A program made the position numbers and the translations under genes. From JBAZKK01 sp964456925 (GTDB lineage Bacteria > Omnitrophota > Gorgyraeia > Gygaellales > Profunditerraquicolaceae): 35,141 bases of DNA. The stretch covers positions 1 to 35,141 of the forward strand of contig CAYWCX010000006.1 in the NCBI GenBank assembly GCA_964456925.1, given 5' to 3'. Positions within the stretch are counted from its first letter, which is position 1, and every line of letters begins with the position of its first letter. Under the pieces are notes generated by a model, which was not told where the DNA came from, did not search any database, and worked only from the letters and a program-made list of their open reading frames with translations. Below, piece after piece: positions 8,096 to 16,167 of this stretch.

Positions 8096-9163
8096 TTATC
8101 TTTTAACCTCTCTTAATAAAACTTCCAGGCAGTCCGCAAAGGAAACCTTACGCAGCGCCTTTCCTTTTTTGAATAACAACCCCTCTTTATTATTGCCGAA
8201 GGCAATCCCGATATCCGCCTCGCGGGCTTCGCCCGGGCCGTTGACCACGCAACCCATCAGCGCAATCCTGAGCGGACGAGCCGCCGGCTCCCAGGATAGA
8301 AAAGAAAGCCTTTTTTCCAGCTCCCTTACCTTAGGGATAAGGTCCACCCCACACCTGCCGCAGGTAGGGCAACTTATTACTTCGGGAGCGAAATTCCGCA
8401 ACCCCAATGACTGCAATATGGCGCGGGCAACGCGAATCTCCTCACCGGGCTGGTCGGTGAGCGACACCCTTATTGTATCACCTATTCCTTCTAATAGCAA
8501 AGCCCCAATTGCGATGCTGGATTTAACCGCACCCTCCTGCGGTAACCCAGTTGCAGTAACGCCGAGATGAAAAGGATAATCGCAGTATCGGGCCATCATC
8601 CGGTAAGCTGCAAGGGTATCTAAAATATCCGAGCCCTTCAGGGAAACCACGATGTTGCAAAAACCGGACTTCTCTAAAATCTTCAAGTAATCCCGGGCCT
8701 CCTTTACCATAATCGCGGCAAGGCCGCTATTTCTTTTACCCCGGGTTTTTAAAGAGCCAGAGTTCAACCCCACCCGGATGGGGATGCGGTGCATCCGGCC
8801 AGCCCGGGCAATCTCGCTGACCTGGCTGCGCTTGAAGATATTCCCCGGGTTAAGGCGTATCTTATCCGCGCCGTTTTCAATCGCGAGCAATGCGAGACGC
8901 CAGTCAAAATGTATATCTGCCACCAGCGGAATCTTAATCCTTTTTTTCAGGTGCCTGATGGCGCGGGCGTCGCTTTCATCCTTCACTGCCACGCGCACGA
9001 TTTCGCAGCCGGCAAGCGCCAGCTCCTTAATCTGCGCTGAAGTTTTTTCGATATCAGCGGTCCTGGTCTTGGCCATAGACTGTATTGCTATTCTATGGCT
9101 GCCGCCGATAGCGAGGTTACCGATTTTAACTATTCTGGTCTTGCGCCTTTTAATCCGCGTCAC
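8096..9163 (-). CDS. ispG: 4-hydroxy-3-methylbut-2-enyl diphosphate synthase (IspG/GcpE)
   Basis: IspG is the 4Fe-4S enzyme that converts MEcPP to HMBPP, the penultimate MEP-pathway step. The N-terminal TIM barrel (VADIHFDWRLALLAIENGADKIRLNPGN region) joins a ferredoxin-like domain with the expected cluster ligands: C265 and C268 in CPTCGRCG, C305 in MGCVVNGPGEA, and the nearby Glu312. The 355 residues match the short bacterial form, without the plant/chlamydial insert. The start is GTG at 9163, in a GTGA overlap with the rseP stop. Together with dxr and uppS it makes this region an isoprenoid-to-carrier-lipid block. Confidence 0.97.
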   Translation of the reverse strand: MTRIKRRKTRIVKIGNLAIGGSHRIAIQSMAKTRTADIEKTSAQIKELALAGCEIVRVAVKDESDARAIRHLKKRIKIPLVADIHFDWRLALLAIENGADKIRLNPGNIFKRSQVSEIARAGRMHRIPIRVGLNSGSLKTRGKRNSGLAAIMVKEARDYLKILEKSGFCNIVVSLKGSDILDTLAAYRMMARYCDYPFHLGVTATGLPQEGAVKSSIAIGALLLEGIGDTIRVSLTDQPGEEIRVARAILQSLGLRNFAPEVISCPTCGRCGVDLIPKVRELEKRLSFLSWEPAARPLRIALMGCVVNGPGEAREADIGIAFGNNKEGLLFKKGKALRKVSFADCLEVLLREVKR

Positions 9164-10239
9164 TTGAATAACCCCGCAATCTTATCGCCGAAAAACCTCC
9201 AGATATCGATGTAAGTCACCAGTACCGCGAGAGAAACAATAAAAGCCATCCCAATCCTGGTGACGATGTTTTCTGTCCTGGCGCTCAAGCGCCGGCCGCG
9301 CAGTTTCTCTATCGCCAGAAACATGATGTGCCCGCCGTCAAGTATCGGTAAAGGCAGGAGGTTGAATATCGCAAGGCTTAAACTCAACACCGCTACCAGT
9401 TGAATCACCGCAGTTACTCCGACTTCAGTGGCCTTGCCGGTGATGTAGAATATGCCTAACGGCCCGGTGACGGATTCACGCCATGACAACTTCCCGATGA
9501 TAATCCTCCAGAGCCCCTTGTAGGTAACGACGGTCAATTCACAGGTCTTTTCCAAGCCCAATAAAAAGGATTTAAACGGGCCGTACCTTACCTTGGTAAT
9601 CTCTCCTTCGGGGGTTACGCCCAGCAGCCCGACCTTCTGCTTCTGGCCCAGCATATCCCCGACTTCTTTTTCCTGGATTTTAACCCTGAACCTATATTCC
9701 TTATTATTGCGCAGTACTGTAAGCCTGACGCTCAAGGCTCCCTTCCTGGAACGGATAATTTTCTGCAACTCCTCCCAGAACTCCACCTTTTTGCCGTCAA
9801 TGGCAATGATTTTATCCCCGACCTCAATCCCGGCCTCCTCGGCGCCGAACCCTTCGATAAGACCGCCTACCCTCGCGGTAAGCACCGGGTAGCCGGTGGC
9901 AAAAATAAACCATAAGCATAAAAAACCCAAAACATAGTTAAGCAGGGGCCCGAAAAATATGATTGCCGCGCGCTCGCTGATTTTCCTGGAGAGGTACTCG
10001 TCGGGCTTGCCCTGGTATTCCTCGGGGTTATCTCCGGCAAGTTTCACGTAACCTCCGAGGGGTATGGCACTGATACTGTATTCGGTTTCTTTACCTTTGG
10101 TTTTAAATAACCTCGGCCCAAACCCCAGCGAAAACTTTTCTACCCTTACCCCGATTTTTTTGGCGACGATAAAATGCCCGAATTCATGCACGATAATCAG
10201 GATGCCTAAAATAAATATAAAAGTAATCAGGGAAACCAT
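9160..10239 (-). CDS. rseP: Site-2 intramembrane metalloprotease RseP (M50)
   Basis: RseP/RasP is a zinc protease that cuts within the membrane, typically on anti-sigma factors and remnant signal peptides. The catalytic HEFGH (residues 18-22) is in the first membrane helix. A cytoplasm-proximal YVKLAGD segment and one PDZ domain (about 125-205, EEAGIEVGDKIIAIDGKKV) follow. The second metal motif NLLPLPILDGGH is in a later helix, and a C-terminal membrane helix ends the protein. The 359 residues fit the single-PDZ form rather than the double-PDZ E. coli form. It sits between dxr and ispG, as in many bacteria where it is linked to uppS-cdsA-dxr. Its substrate is not evident here. Confidence 0.95.
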   Translation of the reverse strand: MVSLITFIFILGILIIVHEFGHFIVAKKIGVRVEKFSLGFGPRLFKTKGKETEYSISAIPLGGYVKLAGDNPEEYQGKPDEYLSRKISERAAIIFFGPLLNYVLGFLCLWFIFATGYPVLTARVGGLIEGFGAEEAGIEVGDKIIAIDGKKVEFWEELQKIIRSRKGALSVRLTVLRNNKEYRFRVKIQEKEVGDMLGQKQKVGLLGVTPEGEITKVRYGPFKSFLLGLEKTCELTVVTYKGLWRIIIGKLSWRESVTGPLGIFYITGKATEVGVTAVIQLVAVLSLSLAIFNLLPLPILDGGHIMFLAIEKLRGRRLSARTENIVTRIGMAFIVSLAVLVTYIDIWRFFGDKIAGLFK

Positions 10240-10242
10240 TTT

Positions 10243-11397
10243 TTAATTACGGATTAAACTGCACGCCTGCTCTCTTGCCCAGGCGTCAGTTGCCAATATA
10301 TCTTTAAGACCAGGATGTCTGATATTCCTGTGCCGGGACAGGACCTTCTCCACCGTCGCGGTAATCGCGACAAAGGCGAGTCTCCTTTTTAAAAACGCCT
10401 CCACCGCCACTTCATTAGCGGCATTCAATACCGCCGGCGTGGTCCCGCGTTCCTCCGCTGCCTCATAGGCTAACCGCAAGGCAGGGAAACGTCTGAAATC
10501 CGGCTCTTCGAAACTCAAACTTTTAAATTTCATAAAATCCACCGTCGGCAGCATGGCGTTGGTTAATCTTTCGGGGTAAGAAAGCGCATACTGGATGGGT
10601 ATACGCATATCCGCGGCAGAAAGCTGGGCTAAAATTACCCCGTCCGTGAACTCAACCATGGAATGTATGATTGCTTCGGGATGCAGCAAAACCTTAATCT
10701 TTGCGGCCGGCACGGCAAAAAGGTACATTGCCTCCAGAACCTCCAGCCCTTTATTCATCAGGGTTGCGGAATCCACGCTGATTTTCCGGCCCATATTCCA
10801 GCGGGGGTGCCTTAAGACCTCGGCTATTGAAACGCGCCTTAAACTCGCGGGCATCCTCTTCCTGAACGGCCCGCCGGAAGCAGTCAGATATATCTGCTTA
10901 AGTTTTGCCTTATCCTCGCCCTCCAGGCACTGCCAGATTGCGGACTGCTCGCTGTCAACCGGAATAAGCCGGGCTTTGCTCCTCCGCGCGGCCGGCATGA
11001 TAATCTCGCCTGCGATGACCAGGGCTTCTTTATTGGCAAGGGCGATATCTTTGCCTTTGCTAACGGCAGTCAACAGCGGTGCAAGTGCCGCAGAACCGCT
11101 GATAGCCAGAACAACCTTATCTACACTGCCCAGACCCGCTAACTCTTTTAGCCCGTCTTCGCCGAGGAGGATTTTTGTGCCGTAGCCCTTCAACTTCGGG
11201 CTTAACTCGCGGGCTGCCTGGCAGCTGCCGACGCAGACCGCCTCGGGCCGGAAGGCCTTAATCTGTTGATATAAAAGAGCGGTGTTGGAATTGGCGCTTA
11301 AGCCGACGACCCGGAACCGGCGCCTGAAATTCCCGATGACCTTTAGGGTATTAATACCGATGGAACCGGTTGAACCTAAAACAGCAATGCCTTTCAT
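10243..11397 (-). CDS. dxr: 1-deoxy-D-xylulose 5-phosphate reductoisomerase (IspC)
   Basis: Dxr catalyses the committed MEP-pathway step, DXP to MEP, using NADPH. The NADPH-binding GSTGSIG is at residues 8-14. The active-site segments ALANKEALVIAGE, PVDSEQSAIWQ, TASGGPFRKR, HPRWNMGRKISVDSATLMNK and LHPEAIIHSMVEF are all present. I begin at ATG 11397 (384 residues, the usual length). The frame is open upstream to 11538, but those 47 residues are antisense-like sequence over the cdsA end, and the family starts with MKxIAVLGSTGSIG. No strong Shine-Dalgarno sequence is visible, and cdsA ends 11 bases upstream. Confidence 0.97.
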   Translation of the reverse strand: MKGIAVLGSTGSIGINTLKVIGNFRRRFRVVGLSANSNTALLYQQIKAFRPEAVCVGSCQAARELSPKLKGYGTKILLGEDGLKELAGLGSVDKVVLAISGSAALAPLLTAVSKGKDIALANKEALVIAGEIIMPAARRSKARLIPVDSEQSAIWQCLEGEDKAKLKQIYLTASGGPFRKRMPASLRRVSIAEVLRHPRWNMGRKISVDSATLMNKGLEVLEAMYLFAVPAAKIKVLLHPEAIIHSMVEFTDGVILAQLSAADMRIPIQYALSYPERLTNAMLPTVDFMKFKSLSFEEPDFRRFPALRLAYEAAEERGTTPAVLNAANEVAVEAFLKRRLAFVAITATVEKVLSRHRNIRHPGLKDILATDAWAREQACSLIRN

Positions 11398-11408
11398 AAA
11401 AACGATTA

Positions 11409-12212
11409 TTAATAGTGCCGGAAAATTACATAACTGCACAGGAAATAGAATACCGGAGCAGTGAACAGCAGGCTGTCGATTAAATCCAGAAACCCGCCTA
11501 TGCCGGGAAAGGAATTTCCGGAATCCTTGACCCCGCAATCGCGTTTCATCAGCGATTCGGATAAATCCCCGACCTCACCGAGGACGCCGATAAAAATACC
11601 CAGCAACACCAGTTGCGGATACGGGATACTCACCAAGGTTTTGCCTATCAGGGCGCCCAGTATGCTAAAGAGTAATCCGCCGGCTGCGCCCTCCACGGAC
11701 TTGTGCGGGCTGATGCGCGGCATAAGCGGGGTCTTACCTAAACGCGAACCCACGACGTATGCCCCGATATCGCCTAGCTTGGTAATAAGTAAGACGGTTA
11801 CCAAGAGCCCCAGCCCCTGCTCCAGATGACGAATCCTGATTAAGAAACTGAAGAACCAGGAGACGTAAAGTATCCCGAAGAGGGTGGTAGATATTCCGAC
11901 GATTACCCCGGAATTCTGGTGCCGCCTGAACTGCATCAGAATCAGGGACAATAACCCCAGCACCGCAAAGAACAATTCCCACCCCCTGGTCAGCTCAAAA
12001 CGAAACATAATCGAAAGCGGGATAATCGTGCCTATGGCGATGCCGAAATACTTGTAGATGATAATGCCTTTCTTCTCCAGCATCGTAAAGAACTCGTAAA
12101 GCCCCCCGATGATAAATAAGGTTACCGCGAGGCCTACCAATAACTGCGAGGATACCACCAGGGCAATCATACCGATAAGCAGGATGGAAGTAAGTATTCT
12201 TTTAAATAGCAT
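11409..12212 (-). CDS. cdsA: Phosphatidate cytidylyltransferase CdsA
   Basis: CdsA makes CDP-diacylglycerol from phosphatidic acid and CTP, the branch point for membrane phospholipids. The 267-residue protein is very hydrophobic, with about seven to eight membrane segments. The family signature lies near the C-terminus: SLMKRDCGVKDSGNSFPGIG followed by GFLDLIDS. The K-R-x4-K-D core and the final Asp are intact. Two positions usually conserved differ: the His of PGHGG is Ile, and the Arg of LDRxD is Leu. A GGAGG at 12221-12225 gives a strong start. It lies 3 bases after uppS, which is the normal partner. Confidence 0.93.
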   Translation of the reverse strand: MLFKRILTSILLIGMIALVVSSQLLVGLAVTLFIIGGLYEFFTMLEKKGIIIYKYFGIAIGTIIPLSIMFRFELTRGWELFFAVLGLLSLILMQFRRHQNSGVIVGISTTLFGILYVSWFFSFLIRIRHLEQGLGLLVTVLLITKLGDIGAYVVGSRLGKTPLMPRISPHKSVEGAAGGLLFSILGALIGKTLVSIPYPQLVLLGIFIGVLGEVGDLSESLMKRDCGVKDSGNSFPGIGGFLDLIDSLLFTAPVFYFLCSYVIFRHY

Positions 12213-12215
12213 AAG

Positions 12216-12935
12216 TTATGCCTCCGTTACGCTGCCGAAACGGCGTTCCCTCTTTTGATAATCCCGGATTACCTTTTCGAGGTCTCCCCTTTTAAAGTCC
12301 GGCCAGTATTTTTTAAGGAAATACAACTCGGCATAAGAAAGCTGCCAGAGCAGGAAATTACTAAGCCGTATCTCGCCGCTGGTGCGGATTAAGATGTCAG
12401 GGTCAGGCAGGCCGCGGGTATAAAGGTAATCGGCGAAACCTTCTTCATCAAGGTCTTCTGTTTTGGCTTCCCTCTTTGCCACTGCGCTGGCGAACCTCCT
12501 GGCGGCATCCAGAATTTCCTGTCTTGCCCCGTAATTTAAAGCCAGCACTACCGTAAGGCCGAAGTTATTCCTGGTGCGCTCCTGGACATCCTTGAGTTTT
12601 GCCTGCAGGTATTTAGGCAGAGGTTCGTCCCTGCCGATGACCAGAAGCCGGATATTATTCTTATCCAGGTACTTGAGTTGCCGGCTCAGGAAATTGTCCA
12701 GAGTCCGCATAAGCATCTCCACCTCTTTTTTCGGTCGCGACCAGTTCTCGGTAGAGAAGGTAAAAAAGGTAATTGTCTTAATGCCGAAGTCTGCCGCGGC
12801 TTTGATAATCTCTTTAATCGCCTCAATGCCGGCGCGGTGCCCGGCAGTACGCTCCAGCCCCCGTTCCTTTGCCCAGCGGCCGTTGCCGTCCATAATGATT
12901 GCAATGTGGCGGGGAATGTTATTTTTATCTATCAT
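12216..12935 (-). CDS. uppS: Undecaprenyl diphosphate synthase
   Basis: This cis-prenyltransferase extends farnesyl diphosphate to C55-PP, the lipid carrier for peptidoglycan and LPS O-units. The signature IAIIMDGNGRWAKERGL holds the catalytic Asp16. RTAGHRAG, FFTFSTENWSRP and the C-terminal RTSGEIRLSNFLLWQLSYAE complete the substrate pocket. The 239 residues match the family. It is the first gene of the left-hand operon and lies directly after the heptamer repeat array. The array runs to within three bases of the ATG, and no Shine-Dalgarno sequence is visible. Confidence 0.97.
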   Translation of the reverse strand: MIDKNNIPRHIAIIMDGNGRWAKERGLERTAGHRAGIEAIKEIIKAAADFGIKTITFFTFSTENWSRPKKEVEMLMRTLDNFLSRQLKYLDKNNIRLLVIGRDEPLPKYLQAKLKDVQERTRNNFGLTVVLALNYGARQEILDAARRFASAVAKREAKTEDLDEEGFADYLYTRGLPDPDILIRTSGEIRLSNFLLWQLSYAELYFLKKYWPDFKRGDLEKVIRDYQKRERRFGSVTEA

Positions 12936-12937
12936 GG

Positions 12938-13063
12938 ATTAGTAACTGGTAAACTAGTAACGAGTAACTAGTAATTTTTCGTAATTGGTAACCCGTAATC
13001 GGTAAATCGTAATCTTTTATTCTTAAAAATTACCATTTACGATTTACGAATTACGGTTTACGG
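12938..13063. repeat. Inverted array of degenerate 7-bp GTAA repeats
   Basis: Ten GTAA cores occur on the plus strand at 12942, 12949, 12957, 12964, 12971, 12981, 12988, 12995, 13002 and 13009. The spacing is 7,8,7,7,10,7,7,7,7. After an AT-rich centre (13015-13029), five TTAC cores follow at 13030, 13037, 13044, 13051 and 13058, all exactly 7 apart. The two sets are inverted relative to each other, so they can pair into an imperfect long hairpin. The three variable bases between cores differ among units, so this is degenerate and not a clean microsatellite. It fills nearly the whole 141-base gap between the GH57 gene and uppS. Confidence 0.85.
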
Positions 13064-13076
13064 CCTTTAATCTACT

Positions 13077-14660
13077 TCACTGATGTACCCTATAATCTAT
13101 ATCTGGAAATATATTGTCGCGGTATTCGATATCCGCCAGCCAGTTCTCGTCGATATAATTGGATTTGATATCCTCAAAGAGGCGCGTAAACCGCAGGAGA
13201 TGGTCCTTGGTGCGTTTGACGGCGTAGGGCACGTGCGTGCCGGTAGCCATGATAAAAGCCCAGTCTGAACTCTGGGCAAGGAGCAACTCCCTTAATGCCT
13301 GGTTCAGCGCCCGCCTCAATAAACCTTCGGCGGACGGGAAACTCTTCACGAGTTCCGTCATACGCTCCGAGGCCTTATGCAGGTGCCGGTAAATCCAGTC
13401 ATTGGGCCCCTGCAGCCACATCTCGCTATAGCCCTTCCATCCCCAGCTGGATAACGAAGGGGTGGATACCTGGTTGCGCGGGTTCTCCGTGAGGTATTCC
13501 GAAGGGGTAATGGTGCGGATGGTCTTCTGGTCAAAATAAATCTTGCGCAGGAGTAACTCCAGCCACATCACCCCCTCATACCACCAGTGGCCGTAAAGCT
13601 CGGCGTCATACGGAGAAACAATAATGGGTTTGCGCTGCAGGAAACCCGCAAGGTGCTCAATCTGTTTCTCGCGGTTAAACATGAAGTTGCCGGCGTGCTC
13701 TGCCGCCTTCTCCCTTGCCAGGTGGGGGCTGTAGGGCTGCTTGTGTTCGCTGCCGGTGATGCGGTAATATTTGATACCGGTATTAATCCTGATGCCGTCG
13801 GGATGAATATAGGGCTTGATATATTCATAATCCAGGTCAAAGCCGATATCGCGGTAAAACTCGCGGTAATTATAATCGCCGGGATAACCCTCGATGGAAG
13901 ACCACACCTGTTTGGCGGATTCCAGGTCCCTGGCGAAACAGGCCACCCCCGATTTGCAGTAGATGGGCGCGAACACCCCGTATTTCGGGCGCGGGGTCGC
14001 GTGCAGCACGCCGTGGGCGTCGCTGAAGAAATATTTTATCCCCGCCTCTTTAAGTATCTCGTCATAACCGGGGTAATATCCGCACTCCGGAAGCCAGATC
14101 CCCCGCGGCCTTCTGCCGAAGGTCTTCTCATAGTGGTCGGCGGCGACCTTAACCTGCGCCCTTACCGAAGGGCGCATTACTTCCAGCAAGGGAAGATAAC
14201 CGTGGGTGGCGCCGCAGGTAACAATCTCAACCTTGCCTAAATCCTGGAAGTCTTTAAAAGGCTGCGCAAGGTTGCCGCCGTAACGCCGGAAGGTTTCCCG
14301 CGCGCGATAAAAATTATTCAGGTACATCACTGCGAGATGGTGAAACTCCGGCTGCCAGCGCGTCCTCTCCACCTCTTTATGCGCCAATTCAATCAGCTTG
14401 TTTATATGATTGAGGTACCTTGACTGCAAAAGCGGGTCCAGAAACATCGCAACCAGGGTGGGCGACAGGCCGATGGTGATGCGGAAATCCACCTTATCGT
14501 TAATCAACCTCGCTAAGGCATCGATGAGGGGGATATAGGTCTCGGTTACGGCTTCGTAAAACCAGTCCTCCTCCAGGAAATCCTCGTAATCGGGATGGCG
14601 CACATAAGGAAGGTGGCTGTGTAAAACAATAGCGAGATAACCCTGGTATGTCTTAGGCAT
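13077..14660 (-). CDS. GH57 family 1,4-alpha-glucan branching enzyme
   Basis: GH57 branching enzymes create alpha-1,6 branches in glycogen-like glucans. The 527-residue protein has motif 1 HSHLPYVRH (about 14-22). The nucleophile motif is GIWLPECGY with Glu192, and the acid/base motif is SPYDAELYGHWWYEG with Asp352. After these comes the helical C-terminal domain with SSWGWKGYSEMWL, the aromatic-rich motif of branching enzymes of the Thermococcus TK1436 type. This pattern separates it from GH57 amylases and 4-alpha-glucanotransferases. The gene starts one base after the DUF4912 gene ends, so the two are likely coupled. No other glycogen gene is in the window. The substrate assignment is from motifs only. 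Confidence 0.9.
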   Translation of the reverse strand: MPKTYQGYLAIVLHSHLPYVRHPDYEDFLEEDWFYEAVTETYIPLIDALARLINDKVDFRITIGLSPTLVAMFLDPLLQSRYLNHINKLIELAHKEVERTRWQPEFHHLAVMYLNNFYRARETFRRYGGNLAQPFKDFQDLGKVEIVTCGATHGYLPLLEVMRPSVRAQVKVAADHYEKTFGRRPRGIWLPECGYYPGYDEILKEAGIKYFFSDAHGVLHATPRPKYGVFAPIYCKSGVACFARDLESAKQVWSSIEGYPGDYNYREFYRDIGFDLDYEYIKPYIHPDGIRINTGIKYYRITGSEHKQPYSPHLAREKAAEHAGNFMFNREKQIEHLAGFLQRKPIIVSPYDAELYGHWWYEGVMWLELLLRKIYFDQKTIRTITPSEYLTENPRNQVSTPSLSSWGWKGYSEMWLQGPNDWIYRHLHKASERMTELVKSFPSAEGLLRRALNQALRELLLAQSSDWAFIMATGTHVPYAVKRTKDHLLRFTRLFEDIKSNYIDENWLADIEYRDNIFPDIDYRVHQ

Positions 14661-14661
14661 C

Positions 14662-15630
14662 CTATCTGGTTTCCTTGTTGATGACCGGTGTAATGACGCG
14701 CTCTTCGTCCTTACCTGCAGCCGCGGCTTTTACCGCAATAACCTGCTTTCCGTCGGGAAGGGCAAAACGCAGGGTAAAGGTGCCGTCGGGGCGCAGTTCC
14801 ACCGGCCTGCCCTGAACAGTCACCTTCGCATCGGGCTCGGTAGCGCCGTAAACGATTAGTTCGGTATTTACCACCAGCCAGAATTTTTTCTCTTTAAGCG
14901 GTTTCTTTACCGGGCTGGCCCCCGAAGAAAGCGCGCCGGAAAAAAGCGCCTTCTTCGCGCGCTCCTGCCAGGCCTTGCCTACCGGCGAACTCTGCCCCAG
15001 GCCGAACCCCATCCCGTAAAGCTTGGCAAAAATATCGTCGGGCACCATCCACTCTTCGTCGGTAACCCAGGAGGGACCCTCGATAGGGGTGTGCACGGTA
15101 TTGGAGCGGACAATGGTAATGAATTTTCCGTTGGCCAATCTTAATCCCAGGTCTACGCACCAGGACCTTCCCGGCCCCTTCGTATCGATATACCAGCTGT
15201 TCGCGTCGGGATTAATCTCGATATCAAAGAAACTGTTGGCGTTGCTGCCGTTAAAGATGATGTAACTGACGTCATAAACCCGAAGCACCATCCTGGCAGC
15301 GTGAAAGGCATCCCCTAAACGCCGGCGCAACCCATCCATCGTCTCCTGCCTTAACTCCCAATAGGCGTGCAGCCACCAGGGGTCCCTTACCTGTAATATT
15401 ATTTTATCTTCATTATAACCTGCGGGTAATTCTTCCATCACGCGGCGTGCGGGCCGCTGGGGCTCCGGTGTGAAAAATTTGGCTTTTACCACCGCGGTCT
15501 CGTAAGTGCCGAGTAATTCCTGTTTCTCTTCTCTTTTAGCCGCAGCAACCCTGGCTTTGCTCACGGGCCTTTTTCTGTCTTTAGCGCGGGTGCTTTTTAA
15601 TTTTGACTTTGTCCTGCGTAACCTTGCCAT
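14662..15630 (-). CDS. DUF4912 domain protein with C-terminal Ig-like domain
   Basis: The 322-residue protein starts with a very basic leader (residues 1-35, Arg/Lys-rich, no signal peptide). A DUF4912 domain follows (about 70-205), including the family-like VRDPWWLHAYWEL, LRVYDVS and NSWYIDTKGPGRSWCVDLGL. A C-terminal beta-rich segment (about 250-315, TELIVYGATEPDAKVTVQGR and LRPDGTFTLRFALPDGKQ) looks like a bacterial Ig or carbohydrate-associated sandwich domain. DUF4912 has no proven function that I know of. The tight link to a GH57 branching enzyme suggests a glucan-binding or glucan-metabolism role, which is inference. The start is fixed by a strong GGAGG about 6 bases upstream. Confidence 0.85.
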   Translation of the reverse strand: MARLRRTKSKLKSTRAKDRKRPVSKARVAAAKREEKQELLGTYETAVVKAKFFTPEPQRPARRVMEELPAGYNEDKIILQVRDPWWLHAYWELRQETMDGLRRRLGDAFHAARMVLRVYDVSYIIFNGSNANSFFDIEINPDANSWYIDTKGPGRSWCVDLGLRLANGKFITIVRSNTVHTPIEGPSWVTDEEWMVPDDIFAKLYGMGFGLGQSSPVGKAWQERAKKALFSGALSSGASPVKKPLKEKKFWLVVNTELIVYGATEPDAKVTVQGRPVELRPDGTFTLRFALPDGKQVIAVKAAAAGKDEERVITPVINKETR

Positions 15631-15686
15631 CTTTACCTCCCGGGACTTTTAAGGTCCTCCCTTGTCTAAACTCCGCTCTGCTTAAC

Positions 15687-15714
15687 AAAAAAGGGGATAA
15701 CCGCTATCCCCTTT
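15687..15714 (-). terminator. Intrinsic terminator after the OmpA/coiled-coil unit
   Basis: Read on the minus strand, AAAGGGGATA and TATCCCCTTT form a perfect 10-bp stem around a 5-base loop (GCGGT), and the 3' arm runs into a T6 tract. It lies 55 bases past the stop of the coiled-coil gene and before the DUF4912 ribosome binding site. There is no T-run in the plus direction, so it acts on minus-strand transcripts. Confidence 0.88.
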
Positions 15715-15769
15715 GAAAATGCGCGCGTCCCTTTGCTGCCGCTCCTTCTATCTCATCGAAAAACCATTC

Positions 15770-16138
15770 CTATTGCCTGGACTTTGAGGACTTGCCCTTT
15801 ACCAGGGCTTCCTTCAAGTCCTCCTCGAGCGCTTCTTTAAGTTTGAGCACCTTCTGCAACTCTTCGTTAGCGGCCTGGCTGACAAGCCGTTCTTCTAACA
15901 GTGCCTTACGGGTAACTTCGTGCGCGGCTTTTTCTTCCTGGAGCTGCCGGGTAAGATTGGCAATCTGATTTTCCAGGTTGCCTGCCTTCTCCTCCAGGTC
16001 CAGGCGGGTGATTATTTCCTTATCCCGCGCGAGTTTTTGCCTGCGGGCGCTGCCGCAGGAACCGACGGCAGCAAAAAATAAAACTGCCGTAAATACCGAA
16101 AGTATGAGTATGACGCGGTTTCTGATTGCCTCTTCCAT
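15770..16138 (-). CDS. Small membrane-anchored coiled-coil protein
   Basis: I do not recognise a named family. The 122-residue protein has a short charged start (MEEAIRNR), then one hydrophobic helix (about 9-28) ending in SCGS. Residues 45-115 then form a long, heptad-like coiled coil rich in Glu, Leu and Lys (LEEKAGNLENQIANLTRQLQ). The tail is basic (KGKSSKSRQ). The Cys after the hydrophobic stretch could be a lipobox variant, but the -1 and -3 residues fit poorly, so a single-pass membrane anchor is the safer reading. It follows the OmpA-like lipoprotein gene by 29 bases and shares its promoter and terminator, so a cell-envelope scaffold role is plausible. Confidence 0.7.
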   Translation of the reverse strand: MEEAIRNRVILILSVFTAVLFFAAVGSCGSARRQKLARDKEIITRLDLEEKAGNLENQIANLTRQLQEEKAAHEVTRKALLEERLVSQAANEELQKVLKLKEALEEDLKEALVKGKSSKSRQ

Positions 16139-16167
16139 TCTTAAAAAGACCTTTTTGGGCGGTTAAA

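Noticed and set aside
10595..11185. 196-codon open frame on the plus strand
   Set aside because: Antisense to dxr, no family motif and no start signal; a shadow frame.
11398..11538. N-terminal extension of dxr by 47 residues
   Set aside because: The family begins at MKGIAVLGSTGSIG; the extension overlaps the cdsA end and has no family similarity.
12938..13063. CRISPR array
   Set aside because: Units are only 7 bases, degenerate and inverted about a centre; there are no spacers and no cas genes.
12938..13063. Intrinsic terminator of the GH57 gene
   Set aside because: The arms can pair, but no T-run follows on the minus strand and the pairing is imperfect.
13587..14240. 217-codon open frame on the plus strand
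   Set aside because: It lies wholly antisense to the GH57 gene, shows no recognisable motif or ribosome site, and its composition follows from the complementary codons.
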